Below are positions 39,278 to 48,564 of a stretch of DNA of 64,000 nt, piece after piece (within the stretch, counting starts at the first letter, position 1; each line of letters begins with the position of its first letter). The stretch is taken from assembly GCF_041240605.1 (NCBI RefSeq), contig NZ_CP162487.1:2983001-3047000 (forward strand), in the 5' to 3' direction. The notes under the pieces were generated by a model. The model was not told the origin of the DNA. It ran no database searches and saw nothing but the letters and a program-made list of their open reading frames with translations. The DNA is from Xanthomonas sp. DAR 80977. GTDB taxonomy: Bacteria > Pseudomonadota > Gammaproteobacteria > Xanthomonadales > Xanthomonadaceae. A program made the position numbers and the translations under genes.

Positions 39278-41652
39278 TGCCGCACCAGCCGATCGTTGTG
39301 CAAACCCAGTTCCATCGTCGCTCCAGGGGAAAGGTCGGCGGTCAGGGTCTGCCCGCCATAGACCAGAGTGTAGTGCCCGCCGCGGTCGCTGCTCAGTCGC
39401 GCATGCTGCAGGCGACCGTCGCGCCAGGCCAGGTCGACGCCGGCCGCGCCGCGCACGCGCAAACCGCGCACCTGTCCCTGCGGCCAGGCCTGCGGCAGCG
39501 CCGGCAACAGCCAGATGCTGTCGCCCCAGCTCTGCAGCAGCATTTCGGTGATGCCGGCGGTGCCGCCGAAGTTGCCATCGATCTGGAACGGCGGATGCGC
39601 GTCGAACAGATTCGGGTAGGTGCGCTCGGGCGACAGCAGCATCGCCAGGATACGGTGCGCGTGCTCGCCGTCGTGCAGCCGCGCCCACAGGTTCAGGCGC
39701 CAGCCGATGCCCCAGCCGGTAGCGCTATCACCGCGGATCTGCAGCGAGCGCCGCGCCGCGGCGGCCAACGCCGGGGTGTCGCGCAGGTTGATCTGGCTGG
39801 ACGGATGCAGCGCGTACAGGTGCGAGACGTGGCGATGGTGGATTTCCGGCGCCTGCATGTCCCAGTCCTGCTGCCACTCCTGCAGCTGTCCGGCGCCGCC
39901 GATGCGGTCCGGCGGCAGCTGCGCGCGCAGCTCGGCCAGGCGCGCGCCGAAGGCCGCATCCACGTCCAGCAACCGGCCCATTTTGATGCACTGCGCAAAA
40001 AGATCGCGCAACAATTGCGCGTCCATCGCCGGGCCGGCGCACAGCGCGGCGCCGAACGGATGCCGGTTCTCCGGCGACAGCGACGGGTTGGTCACCATCG
40101 CCCCGGTCTGCGGATCGCGCACCAGGGTGGCGACGAAGAACTCGGCCGCGCCCTTGAACAGCGGATAGACGCGCTGCAGGTAGGCGCGGTCGCGGCCGTA
40201 GTCCCAGCGGTCCCACAGCTGTTGCAGCAGCCACACCCCGCCCAGCGGCCACAGGCTCCACTGCGCGCCGTCGATCGGCCCGGCCTGGCGCCACAGGTCG
40301 GTGTTGTTGTGCACCACCCAGCCCGGCGCGGCGTACATCGCCCGTGCGGTGCGCGCGCCGGTCTGGGCGAGATCGAACAGCATCGCCTCCAGCGGCTCCA
40401 CGCATTCGTGCAGCGCGTTGGCCTCGCTGGGCCAGTAGTTCATCTCGGTGTTGATGTTGACCGTGTACTTGCTCTCCCACGGCGGCTGCATCAGGTCGTT
40501 CCAGATGCCCTGCAGGTTGGCCGGCTGGCTGCCCGGGCGCGAGCTGCTGATCAGCAGGTAGCGGCCGTACTGGTGGTAGAGCGCGGCCAGCGCCGGATCG
40601 TGGCCGTCGGCGTAGCGGTGCACGCGTTCGTCGGTGGGCAGCTGTGCGGCGTCGCTGCCGCCCAGGTCGATCGCGACCCGGCGGAACAGGCGCCGGTGCT
40701 CGGCCAGGTGCCGCTCGCGCAATTGCGCGTAGGACAGCGCCGCCGCGGTGCGCAGCTGCGCGGCGCTGAGCGCGAGCGGATCGCCGCCGACGTCGTCGTA
40801 GCGCCGGTAGCTGGTGGCCGCGGTCAGCAGCAACACGACTTCGTCGGCGCCGTCGATGCGGATGCGCCCGCGTTCGACGCGGGTGCTGCCGCCGGTGGCC
40901 CGCGGCAGCACGCGCAGGGCGAAGCGCAGCCCGCCCTCGATGCCGGCGAAACCGGCATTGCGGCCGGCGAACAGCAGCGCGCCCTGCTCCTCGGTCACCT
41001 CGCCCGCCTGCGGGCTGTCGATGCCGACGCGCAGCGAGATGCGGCCGGGCTTATCGCATGACAGCCGCACCACGATGCACTGCTCGGTCGGCGAGACGAA
41101 TACCTCGCGCAGATGGGTGGCGCCGCCTGAAGCGAAGCGGGTGCTGGCCACTGCCGTGTCCAGGTCCAGCTCGCGCCGATAGCCGTCGATGCCGTCGGCG
41201 CGGTCGTAGTCGAGCAGCAGATCGGCCAGCGGCTGGTACGGCATCTGCTTGAGCGGGCGCGACAGCAGCTTGGCGTCGGCCAGCGCTTCGGCGTCGGCGT
41301 AGCGGCCGGCGAAGATCAGTTCGCGTACCTGCGGCAGCGCCGCCAGCGCCTCCGGCGAGGTCGCATCGTAGGGCTGGCCGGCGTACAGCGTGTCTTCGTT
41401 CAACTGCAGGCGTTCGTGGGCGATGCCGCCCCACACCATCGCACCGAGCCGGCCATTGCCGACCGGCAGCGCCTCCACCCATTGCGTGGCCGGGCGCCGG
41501 TACCACAGCACCAGCGCGGCGGAATCGGCGGCCGGCGCCGCCACCGGCGCACGCGCGGACGCGGCGCGGGCCGCGGCCGGCACGGCCAGACCGGCCACCA
41601 GGCCGGCGCCGATCGCCTTGCACAGTTCGCGGCGGGTCAGCGCGATGCTCAT
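39274..41652 (-). CDS. GH95 alpha-L-fucosidase, exported
   Basis: The 792-residue protein removes terminal alpha-1,2-L-fucose (or L-galactose) by inversion. The N-terminus LTRRELCKAIGAGLVAGLAV looks like a Tat-type signal, consistent with periplasmic placement. GH95 features are PVGNGRLGAMVWGG and LQLNEDTLYAGQP at the N-terminal sandwich, then the catalytic barrel with NLQGIWNDLMQPPWESKYT, NINTEMNYWPSEANALHE (Asn of the Asn-Asp base pair), FDAHPPFQIDGNFGGTAGI and the C-terminal LRVRGAAGVDLAWRDG. In xyloglucan it acts on fucosylated side chains before GH35 and GH31. I placed the start at 41652 (MSIALTRREL). It follows GH31 with a 184-base gap. Confidence 0.88.
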   Translation of the reverse strand: MSIALTRRELCKAIGAGLVAGLAVPAAARAASARAPVAAPAADSAALVLWYRRPATQWVEALPVGNGRLGAMVWGGIAHERLQLNEDTLYAGQPYDATSPEALAALPQVRELIFAGRYADAEALADAKLLSRPLKQMPYQPLADLLLDYDRADGIDGYRRELDLDTAVASTRFASGGATHLREVFVSPTEQCIVVRLSCDKPGRISLRVGIDSPQAGEVTEEQGALLFAGRNAGFAGIEGGLRFALRVLPRATGGSTRVERGRIRIDGADEVVLLLTAATSYRRYDDVGGDPLALSAAQLRTAAALSYAQLRERHLAEHRRLFRRVAIDLGGSDAAQLPTDERVHRYADGHDPALAALYHQYGRYLLISSSRPGSQPANLQGIWNDLMQPPWESKYTVNINTEMNYWPSEANALHECVEPLEAMLFDLAQTGARTARAMYAAPGWVVHNNTDLWRQAGPIDGAQWSLWPLGGVWLLQQLWDRWDYGRDRAYLQRVYPLFKGAAEFFVATLVRDPQTGAMVTNPSLSPENRHPFGAALCAGPAMDAQLLRDLFAQCIKMGRLLDVDAAFGARLAELRAQLPPDRIGGAGQLQEWQQDWDMQAPEIHHRHVSHLYALHPSSQINLRDTPALAAAARRSLQIRGDSATGWGIGWRLNLWARLHDGEHAHRILAMLLSPERTYPNLFDAHPPFQIDGNFGGTAGITEMLLQSWGDSIWLLPALPQAWPQGQVRGLRVRGAAGVDLAWRDGRLQHARLSSDRGGHYTLVYGGQTLTADLSPGATMELGLHNDRLVRQ

Positions 41653-41836
41653 CCGGCGCATCCGCCCGGATGCAGCGCACCCGCAGCCGACTGCACGCGA
41701 CAGGCGACGGGCACCGCCGCGGACCGCTGCGCGACCGACGCGATGCACGAGGACACGGCATTGGTGCGGCGATCGCACCGCGGCGCAGCCTGCGCTGCGC
41801 CACGATCCCCGCCCGGACAGCCGCGCAACCCAGCCA

Positions 41837-44734
41837 TTACTTCGCCTTGGCCTTGTTGCGCTTGGCGCCCTTGGCCGCCTTGCGCGCCACGCTCAGGCTC
41901 TTGCCGCTGTACTGCACGCTGGCGTCGGCCTTGGGCTCCAGGGCGCCGGTCTCCTCGCGCAGTCCGTCGACGAAGCGCACGTTGATGGTGCGCTTGGCCA
42001 GCATGCCCGGCCAGCCGCCTTCGCGCGCGCCGATGGTCAGCACGCCCTTGGCCTCGTCCCAGCGCAGCGGAATGCGGCTGAACTCGCCCTTCTCGTAGCC
42101 ATAGCCCTTGCCGTCGTCCTCGTACAGCGAGAACTGGCCATCGGCGCCGGTGTAGACGACCACGGTCAGCGGCGCGTTCGGCACTTCGTCCACGTACTGC
42201 TGCACGGTGGTGGTCGGCACGATGGCACCGGCGCGCACGAACAGCGGCATGCGCTCCAGCGGCGCGGCGGCGTCGATGCTCTGGCCGCCGTCGTAGCGCT
42301 TGCCGCTGTTGAAGTCGATCCACGAGGTTCCCGCCGGCAGGTAGACCTGGCGCGAGGTGGCGCCGAAGCGGGTCACCGGTGCGACCAGGAACGCCGGCCC
42401 GAACAGATACTCGTCGTTGATGTCGGCGACCTTGGGATCGTGCGGGAAGTCCATCGGCAGGCCGCGCATCATCACCCCGTCGTGGTGGTAGGTGTCGCCG
42501 GCGAGCGTGTAGATGTACGGCAACAGGGCATAGCGCAGGCGGCTGTAGTACGCCATGCTCGAATAGTACGGCGTGCCTTCCGGGGCGATGTTCCAGATCT
42601 CGCGGAACGGGAACTGGCCGTGCGAGCGGAACAGCGGCACGAACGCGCCGAACTGGAACCAGCGCGTGTTGAGCTCGCGCCATTCCTGCTGGTGCGCCGG
42701 CTCCTGCTTCTCGTAGCGCTGCTCCACCGCGAAACCGCCGATGTCGAAGGTCCAGTTCGGCAGGCCGGACATGGAGACGTTGACGCCGGCGGAGATCTGG
42801 TCGCGCATGTCGTCCCAGCGCGAGACGATGTCGCCGCTCCACACCGCCACCGCGTTGCGCTGGGTGCCGGCATAGCCCTTGCGCGAGAGGATGAACACGC
42901 GCTTGCCGTCGGCGGCGCGGTCGCCGGCGTAGACGCCATGGGTGTGCGGCAACGGATAGGAATTGAAGAACTCGGTGGACGGGCCCAGCGCGGTCGGCGT
43001 GGTCCGCGCCTTGCGCTCGCCGATGTCCAGGTTGGAGTGCACGTCCGGCTCGTCGGCGTCCATCCACCAGGCATCGAAGCCCTTGCGGTTGAGCTTCTCG
43101 TTGACCTGGCGCCAGTAGATCGCCTGCGCGTCGGCCGAGTACGGGTCGTAGAACGAGTTCGTGTAGCCCTTGCCGATCCAGTCCAGCTCGCCGACCTCGA
43201 CGTTGCGCTTGTACATGTGCCCGGCGGCGTCGAGTTCCTTGTAGTTGGCGGTGGTCGGATAGAACTTGGGCCAGATCGAGATCATGATCTGCGCGTGCAT
43301 GTCGTGCACCGACTTGACCATGCCGTCCGGATCGGGGAAATGCGTCTTGTCGAAGTCGTGCGAACCCCACGCGTTCTCCGGCCAGTACGACCAGTCGAGC
43401 ACGATGTTGTCGATCGGCAGCTTGCGCTTGCGGTACTCGGCCAGCGCGGCGACCAGTTCGTCCTGGCTCTTGTAGCGCTCGCGGCTCTGCCAGAAGCCGT
43501 AGGCCCACTTCGGCAGCAGCACCGCCTTGCCGGTCAGCTCGCGGTAGCCGGCGATGACCTGGTCGGCGTCGGCGCCGGCGACGAAGTAGTAGTCGATCAT
43601 CTGCCCGGCCTCGGACCACAGCGACAGGTCCTTGGCCTCCGCCGCCGGCAGCGGGTCGCGGTGCAGCAGCGCGATGTAGCTGGGGTCGATCAGGTCCCAC
43701 TCGACCTTGATCTTGTGGCGCTGGCCAGGCTGCAGCTGCAGCGCGAATTCGTTGTGCCACGGATTCCAGTTCTGGCGCCAGCGATCCACCACCAGCTTGC
43801 CGTCGACCCACAGCTTGGCGTACTCGCTGGAGTACAGCGAGAAGCTGTGCTCGCCGCCGCTCCTGGCCTCGATCTCGCCTTCCCAGCTGACCTGCATGCG
43901 GCTCTTGTCGCTGGGCTTGGCCTTGCCCGGGTACTTGGCCAGGTCCTTGATGTACTGGTAGTTGAGTTCCTTCTCGCGGCGCTCCAGCACCTGCTTGCCG
44001 TTGACCGAATAGCGCGCGGTCAGCGCGCCCGGCTTGCCCTTGGCGTCGTACAGCTTCAGCGACGCCGGCAGCGGCTGCAGGCCGCGAGGATCGCCCATGC
44101 GGGTGATCGAGTTGTTGTCCCACAGGATGCCGTAATTGCGGCTGGACACCAGGTACGGCACCGCCAGGTCGATATTGCTCTGCAGCAGCTCGACGTTGCG
44201 GCCCTTCTGGTTCATCCAGCCCTGCTGGTGCTGGCCGAAGCCGTAGAAGGCCTCGTCATCGGGCGAGGCGAAGCGCTGGCGCGTGCTCAGGTAGGATTTT
44301 CCTTCCACCTTCAGCGGCGCGAAGCTGCGCCCGCCCGCCACTTCCGCCAGCAGCGGCTTGCCGGCGGCATCGGCGAAACTGACATGGCCGTCGACCGTGG
44401 ACACCTGCGCGGTGACCTTGGCGGTCTTGATCCGCACCGTGTCGCCCTGCTCGTCGAACTGGTAGGCGGTGTCGCCCTGCACCGGCACCCGCATCAGGCT
44501 CGGCGTGCGCTTGAAATCGCCGTCCGGATCGGCGCTGACGCGGATGATGCCGCTGTCCACCACCTGCAGCCGCACCGCCGCGGCGCCCTTGGCGCTGGGG
44601 TGCACGGTGACGCCGTCGGCGTCCTTCTTCACTTCCTGCGCATCGACGCCGGCGGCGAGCAGCGCCAGCGACAGGGCCAGCAGGCGCGGCAGCGGCTTCA
44701 GCGCCAGGCGGACGGGACGGTTCGAGTTGTGCAT
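41837..44734 (-). CDS. GH31 alpha-xylosidase with inserted PA14 domain
   Basis: The 965-residue protein removes alpha-1,6-xylose from the non-reducing end of xyloglucan oligosaccharides. It has a signal peptide (RLLALSLALLAAGVDAQ), an N-terminal beta domain, a PA14 insert at about residues 250-360 (EGEIEARSGGEHSFSLYSSE to SYIALLHRDP), the barrel, and C-terminal beta domains. The nucleophile is Asp559 in WWMDADEPD and the acid/base is Asp635 in WSGDIVSRW. The PA14 insert is a feature of xyloglucan-active GH31 enzymes such as Cellvibrio Xyl31A, where it helps hold longer oligosaccharides. The ATG at 44734 fits AAGGGAG five bases upstream better than the GTG at 44740. Confidence 0.92.
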   Translation of the reverse strand: MHNSNRPVRLALKPLPRLLALSLALLAAGVDAQEVKKDADGVTVHPSAKGAAAVRLQVVDSGIIRVSADPDGDFKRTPSLMRVPVQGDTAYQFDEQGDTVRIKTAKVTAQVSTVDGHVSFADAAGKPLLAEVAGGRSFAPLKVEGKSYLSTRQRFASPDDEAFYGFGQHQQGWMNQKGRNVELLQSNIDLAVPYLVSSRNYGILWDNNSITRMGDPRGLQPLPASLKLYDAKGKPGALTARYSVNGKQVLERREKELNYQYIKDLAKYPGKAKPSDKSRMQVSWEGEIEARSGGEHSFSLYSSEYAKLWVDGKLVVDRWRQNWNPWHNEFALQLQPGQRHKIKVEWDLIDPSYIALLHRDPLPAAEAKDLSLWSEAGQMIDYYFVAGADADQVIAGYRELTGKAVLLPKWAYGFWQSRERYKSQDELVAALAEYRKRKLPIDNIVLDWSYWPENAWGSHDFDKTHFPDPDGMVKSVHDMHAQIMISIWPKFYPTTANYKELDAAGHMYKRNVEVGELDWIGKGYTNSFYDPYSADAQAIYWRQVNEKLNRKGFDAWWMDADEPDVHSNLDIGERKARTTPTALGPSTEFFNSYPLPHTHGVYAGDRAADGKRVFILSRKGYAGTQRNAVAVWSGDIVSRWDDMRDQISAGVNVSMSGLPNWTFDIGGFAVEQRYEKQEPAHQQEWRELNTRWFQFGAFVPLFRSHGQFPFREIWNIAPEGTPYYSSMAYYSRLRYALLPYIYTLAGDTYHHDGVMMRGLPMDFPHDPKVADINDEYLFGPAFLVAPVTRFGATSRQVYLPAGTSWIDFNSGKRYDGGQSIDAAAPLERMPLFVRAGAIVPTTTVQQYVDEVPNAPLTVVVYTGADGQFSLYEDDGKGYGYEKGEFSRIPLRWDEAKGVLTIGAREGGWPGMLAKRTINVRFVDGLREETGALEPKADASVQYSGKSLSVARKAAKGAKRNKAKAK

Positions 44735-44788
44735 GTTCACTCCCTTGTGTCACGGATGACGGCGCCGCACGCCGGCGGCGCCGAGATG

Positions 44789-46501
44789 TCAGTAGGTGGC
44801 CAGCTTGATCTTCAGCAACTGCGGCATGTCGGAGAAATTGACCCCGTAATCGGTCTGATCGCCGTTCCAGTTGCGCTGGAACCGCCATTGGTCGCCATCG
44901 TAGAAGCCTTCCTCGACCCGGTCGTAGACCATGTTGGCGGTCGCCTCGCTGGCCGGATGCAGGGTCACCCGTACGTGGTGGCCGGTGACCAGGAATTCGT
45001 CCGGGCCCAGTTCGGCGATCAGCGCCGCACCGCTCGGCTCGGGGTTGCCGGGCGGCTCGCCCTTGAACCAGAACTGCGGCACGCCATAGGTGATGGTCGC
45101 GCTCCAGCGTTCGTTGAGGCGCAGCTCCTGCACCGGCTGGCCCGGTTCTTCGGCGGTGCCGTGCAGCTTGCCCTCCGCGGCGGCCTTGGCGAACGCACGC
45201 ATGCCCAGGCTCACCGACTTGAAGCCGAGCGCGAACGGGGCCATGGTCGGCTCGTCCACTTTCTTGGCGCCCAGCGGCCAGTTGGAATAGCCGCTGTAGT
45301 CGATGCCGAAGGTCGACCAGCCGATGCCGTCGTGGCCGAGCGCGGCGTACAGGTAGCGCGCGTATTCGGGGCGGTTGCCGGTCTCGGCGACGAACAGCGG
45401 GTTGTCCGGCCGCGCGTAGCGATCGAGCACGGTGATGTACGGCGTGTAGTCGGGCAGGTAGATGTCCGGCGCCAGCAGGTCGATGTGCGGCGCGGCCGCC
45501 TTCCATACGTCGAGCACGTTGTCGGTGGGGCCGCCGCTGGCGTACTGGCCGGGCTGGCCGGGATTGAACGGGCCGCGCAGCGCCGCGTTGACGTACATCG
45601 GCAGCGGGTACTCGGCCTTGCCGGCCGCGGCCACCTGGTCGATGAAGTGGCCGATGTGCCAGGCATGGAAGAACTCGTCGGCGTCGGCGCCGAACACCTG
45701 CGCCCAGGTCCCCGGCGGCTTGCCCAGTTTCTGCAGCAGCGCCTCGGGCACCGGTCCGTCGAAAGCTTTCTGCGCCAGCGGCGAGAAATCGCGCACGCTG
45801 CCGTAGGTGCCGGGTTCGTTCTCCGGCTGCACCATCAGCACGGTGCGCTGCGGGTCGGCCTGCTTGAGGTGCTTCATGAAGGCGACGAAGGCCTTGCGGT
45901 CGGCGTCCAGCGTGGCCGGCGCCAGCGGCGACAGCGAACCGAGCGCCTTGCCGTCGCGGGTGATGACCCGCGGGAAGCGCGTGTTGTCGGTCTTGACCCA
46001 GTGCGGCGTATAGGCCGGGCCGTTGTTCTTCCAGGTGCCGAACCACAGCAGCACCAGCCGCACCTTGTGCTCGCGCGCCTGCGCCAGCAGCGTGTCGACG
46101 AAGGAGAAATCGAACTTGCCCTCCTCCGGCTCCACCTGCTCCCAGGCGATCGGCACCTGCACGGTATTGGGGCCGAGGAACTGCATCGCCGGCCACACCT
46201 TGTCCAGCGCCGCCGGGTAGTTGCTGGAATTGTTGACCTGCGCGCCGAGGATCAGGAACGGCGCGCCATCGACCAGCAACGTGTGCTTGCCGTCCTTGCT
46301 GAGCAGCTGCGGGATCGGCGCCGCAGCCGTTGCAGTGCCGGGCTGGCCCGCGGCGGGGGTGGCGGCGGCAGGCTTGGCGGTGCCGGCATCGGTGGGCGCC
46401 GGCTCCTGCGCGCACGCGGCCAGGCCGAGCGCGAGCGCCGTGGCCAGCAGCGGGCGCCAGTGGCGGCGGACGGGAAACGGGCGGAAAGCGCGGGAATGCA
46501 T
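44789..46501 (-). CDS. GH35 beta-galactosidase (DUF5597 type), lipoprotein
   Basis: The 570-residue protein begins [19 protein letters not shown] with a lipobox, so it is probably attached to a membrane. A Pro/Ala/Thr linker leads to the GH35 barrel: [37 protein letters not shown], acid/base Glu229 in [11 protein letters not shown] and nucleophile Glu373 in [16 protein letters not shown]-terminal beta domain includes [21 protein letters not shown]35 proteins of this size with this C-terminal region remove galactose from xyloglucan in Cellvibrio and Xanthomonas. The gene lies 54 bases upstream of the GH31 start and 17 bases downstream of the acetylesterase stop. Confidence 0.9.
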   Translation of the reverse strand: MHSRAFRPFPVRRHWRPLLATALALGLAACAQEPAPTDAGTAKPAAATPAAGQPGTATAAAPIPQLLSKDGKHTLLVDGAPFLILGAQVNNSSNYPAALDKVWPAMQFLGPNTVQVPIAWEQVEPEEGKFDFSFVDTLLAQAREHKVRLVLLWFGTWKNNGPAYTPHWVKTDNTRFPRVITRDGKALGSLSPLAPATLDADRKAFVAFMKHLKQADPQRTVLMVQPENEPGTYGSVRDFSPLAQKAFDGPVPEALLQKLGKPPGTWAQVFGADADEFFHAWHIGHFIDQVAAAGKAEYPLPMYVNAALRGPFNPGQPGQYASGGPTDNVLDVWKAAAPHIDLLAPDIYLPDYTPYITVLDRYARPDNPLFVAETGNRPEYARYLYAALGHDGIGWSTFGIDYSGYSNWPLGAKKVDEPTMAPFALGFKSVSLGMRAFAKAAAEGKLHGTAEEPGQPVQELRLNERWSATITYGVPQFWFKGEPPGNPEPSGAALIAELGPDEFLVTGHHVRVTLHPASEATANMVYDRVEEGFYDGDQWRFQRNWNGDQTDYGVNFSDMPQLLKIKLATY

Positions 46502-46518
46502 GCGGATAGGACTCCGTG

Positions 46519-48447
46519 TCACCAGGTATCGGTTCGGAAAGGGGAAACGGGCAGCTGCTCGCGGTTGACCAAGTTGGCCTCGGCCGGGTTTTCGCTCCAG
46601 GCATAGCGCACCGCCTGCGGCTGCGCCACCTCCGCGCTCTCGACCACGACCCGGTCGCCGTCGATGCGCGCCTGTGCCGGATGGAAGCGCCGGTCGGCGC
46701 CGGCCACGCTGAAACCGCGCAGTTGCGCGGCGCCGCCGCGCACCGCCAGTGCGCTGCCCATCGGATCGAAGCGCAGCGTCACCGCATGCTGGCCGAACTC
46801 GGCCTGCGCGAACACCGGCGCGCTGTAGACCAACTGTTCGCCATAGGCCACGTGCCGCGCGGCCAGCGCGAGGCGATGGCCGACGTCCTGCTTGTTGGTC
46901 GGGTGGATGTCGCCGGGATTGCCGATGTCGATGGTCACCGCCTGCGCGGTCGCCGGCAGCGCCAGGGTCCTGGACTGCGATTCGCGCAGCTGCGCCCACG
47001 GGCTCAGTTCGCCCTTGTCGGAACCGGCCTGGAAATTGGCCAGTTGCACCCACAGGAACGGCAGCTGCGGCTGCGCACGCTCCTGGCGCCAGCTGCGGAT
47101 CAGCGCCGCGAACTGGTCGCGGTAGCGCAGCGCGCCGTAGGCGTAGGCATTGCTCTCGCCCTGGTACCAGATCACGCCCTTGACCGGGAACGGCTGCAAG
47201 GGATGGATCATGCGGTTGTACAGCAGGGTCGGCTGCTGGTTCCTGCCGTCGTCCAGCGACACGCTGACCTTGGCCGGGCGGAATTTCCAGTCCTGCAACG
47301 GACGCCTGGTGCCGTCGCCGAGTTGCACGAAGCGCTCGCTGTCCTCGCCGTGCAGGCCGCCACCGCCGCTGAGATCGGTCACCTGCACCGCGATGCTGTT
47401 GCGTCCGGCCTTCAATGCGGTCGCGGGGACGCGGTACACGCGCGGCAGGTTCCATCGATTTTCGGTCTGCCCGACCGCCTGGCCGTTGACGTAGGTGACG
47501 TCCGAGTCGTCGATCTGGCCGACGCCCAGGGTGATGCCGGCCTTCGCTTCCTGCGCGCTGAGGGTGAAGGCGCTGCGGTACCAGGCGATGCCGTCCATGC
47601 CGTCGTAGCCGCTCGCCTCCCAGTTCCGGTCGACCGCGATGCGGTCCCAGTCGCCGTCGTCCAGGTCGGCGTCGCGCCATTGCGCGGCGCCGTCCTGCAC
47701 CGCCGGCCAGCGCGCGATGCGCTGCCGCACCGCGGCCAGGGTCTGCGCATCCTTGGCCTGCAGCGCCGCGATGCGTTGCCCGGTCTGCGCCGCGTCCATG
47801 CCCAGCGCATCGGCGTCCATCCACGCCTCGATCGCGCTGCCGCCCCAGCTGCTGTCGACGATGCCGATCGGCACGCCGGTACTCTTGCGCAGCTCGCGCG
47901 CGAAGAAATAGCCGACCGCGGAAAAGGCGCCGGCGTCCTGCGGCGTGGCCGGCGTCCATGCGCCGCCGGCCAGGCGTTCCTCGGGTTGCACAGACCACGA
48001 CTTGGGCACCTTGAAATGGCGCAGCTGCGGATCGTTCGCCGCGGCCACTTCGCGCGCGCCGTCGCGCGCCTGCGCCAGCGGCCACTCCATGTTGGACTGG
48101 CCGCTGGCCAGCCACACGTCGCCGACCAGCACATCGCCGATGCGGCGCCGCGCACCGTCGCCCTGCACCTCCAGCACGTACGGCCCGCCGGCCGCATGCG
48201 CCGGCAACTGCGCCTGCCAGCGGCCGTCGGCGGCGGCGACCGCGCTCGCCGCGCCGCCGTCCAGGCGCACCTGGATGCGCGCGCCGGGCGTGGCCCAGCC
48301 CCATACCCGCATCGGCACGTCGCGTTGCAGCACCGCGCCGTCGGCGAACAGCAACGGCAGTTGCAACTCCGCCCAGGCCGATGCAGGCAGCGCCGCCAGC
48401 GCCAATGCGGCCAGCCAGTGCAGACAACGGGAAGGACGTGCGCTCAT
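46519..48447 (-). CDS. Modular SGNH xyloglucan acetylesterase (CE20-like)
   Basis: The 642-residue exported protein (signal [20 protein letters not shown]) resembles sialate-O-acetylesterase-type SGNH hydrolases. Catalytic residues are visible: Ser118 in [12 protein letters not shown] and Asp513-Ile-His515 in [33 protein letters not shown] supplies the oxyanion block. A jelly-roll-like module (about 260-400, with [20 protein letters not shown] to [16 protein letters not shown]) is inserted inside the SGNH domain. The described Xanthomonas xyloglucan acetylesterase is modular in just this way and founded CE20. Removing acetyl from galactosyl side chains would let GH35 act. Start at 48447 gives the signal peptide. 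Confidence 0.88.
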   Translation of the reverse strand: MSARPSRCLHWLAALALAALPASAWAELQLPLLFADGAVLQRDVPMRVWGWATPGARIQVRLDGGAASAVAAADGRWQAQLPAHAAGGPYVLEVQGDGARRRIGDVLVGDVWLASGQSNMEWPLAQARDGAREVAAANDPQLRHFKVPKSWSVQPEERLAGGAWTPATPQDAGAFSAVGYFFARELRKSTGVPIGIVDSSWGGSAIEAWMDADALGMDAAQTGQRIAALQAKDAQTLAAVRQRIARWPAVQDGAAQWRDADLDDGDWDRIAVDRNWEASGYDGMDGIAWYRSAFTLSAQEAKAGITLGVGQIDDSDVTYVNGQAVGQTENRWNLPRVYRVPATALKAGRNSIAVQVTDLSGGGGLHGEDSERFVQLGDGTRRPLQDWKFRPAKVSVSLDDGRNQQPTLLYNRMIHPLQPFPVKGVIWYQGESNAYAYGALRYRDQFAALIRSWRQERAQPQLPFLWVQLANFQAGSDKGELSPWAQLRESQSRTLALPATAQAVTIDIGNPGDIHPTNKQDVGHRLALAARHVAYGEQLVYSAPVFAQAEFGQHAVTLRFDPMGSALAVRGGAAQLRGFSVAGADRRFHPAQARIDGDRVVVESAEVAQPQAVRYAWSENPAEANLVNREQLPVSPFRTDTW

Positions 48448-48564
48448 CGGATCGATCCTGCGTTGGGTGTTGCCACCGGCGCCAGCGCGCACGGCGGCCG
48501 GGACGCTCGCGCGGCGCCCGCACACACGGGCGCAACCACACGTGCGCGGCGCTGGCCGCGCGGA

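Noticed and set aside
41390-46606. A 1738-codon open frame on the plus strand across the GH31-GH35-GH95 genes
   Set aside because: It is antisense to three well-supported glycosidase genes, has an Arg/Ala/Val/Gln-rich composition typical of GC-rich shadow frames, and contains no recognisable domain.
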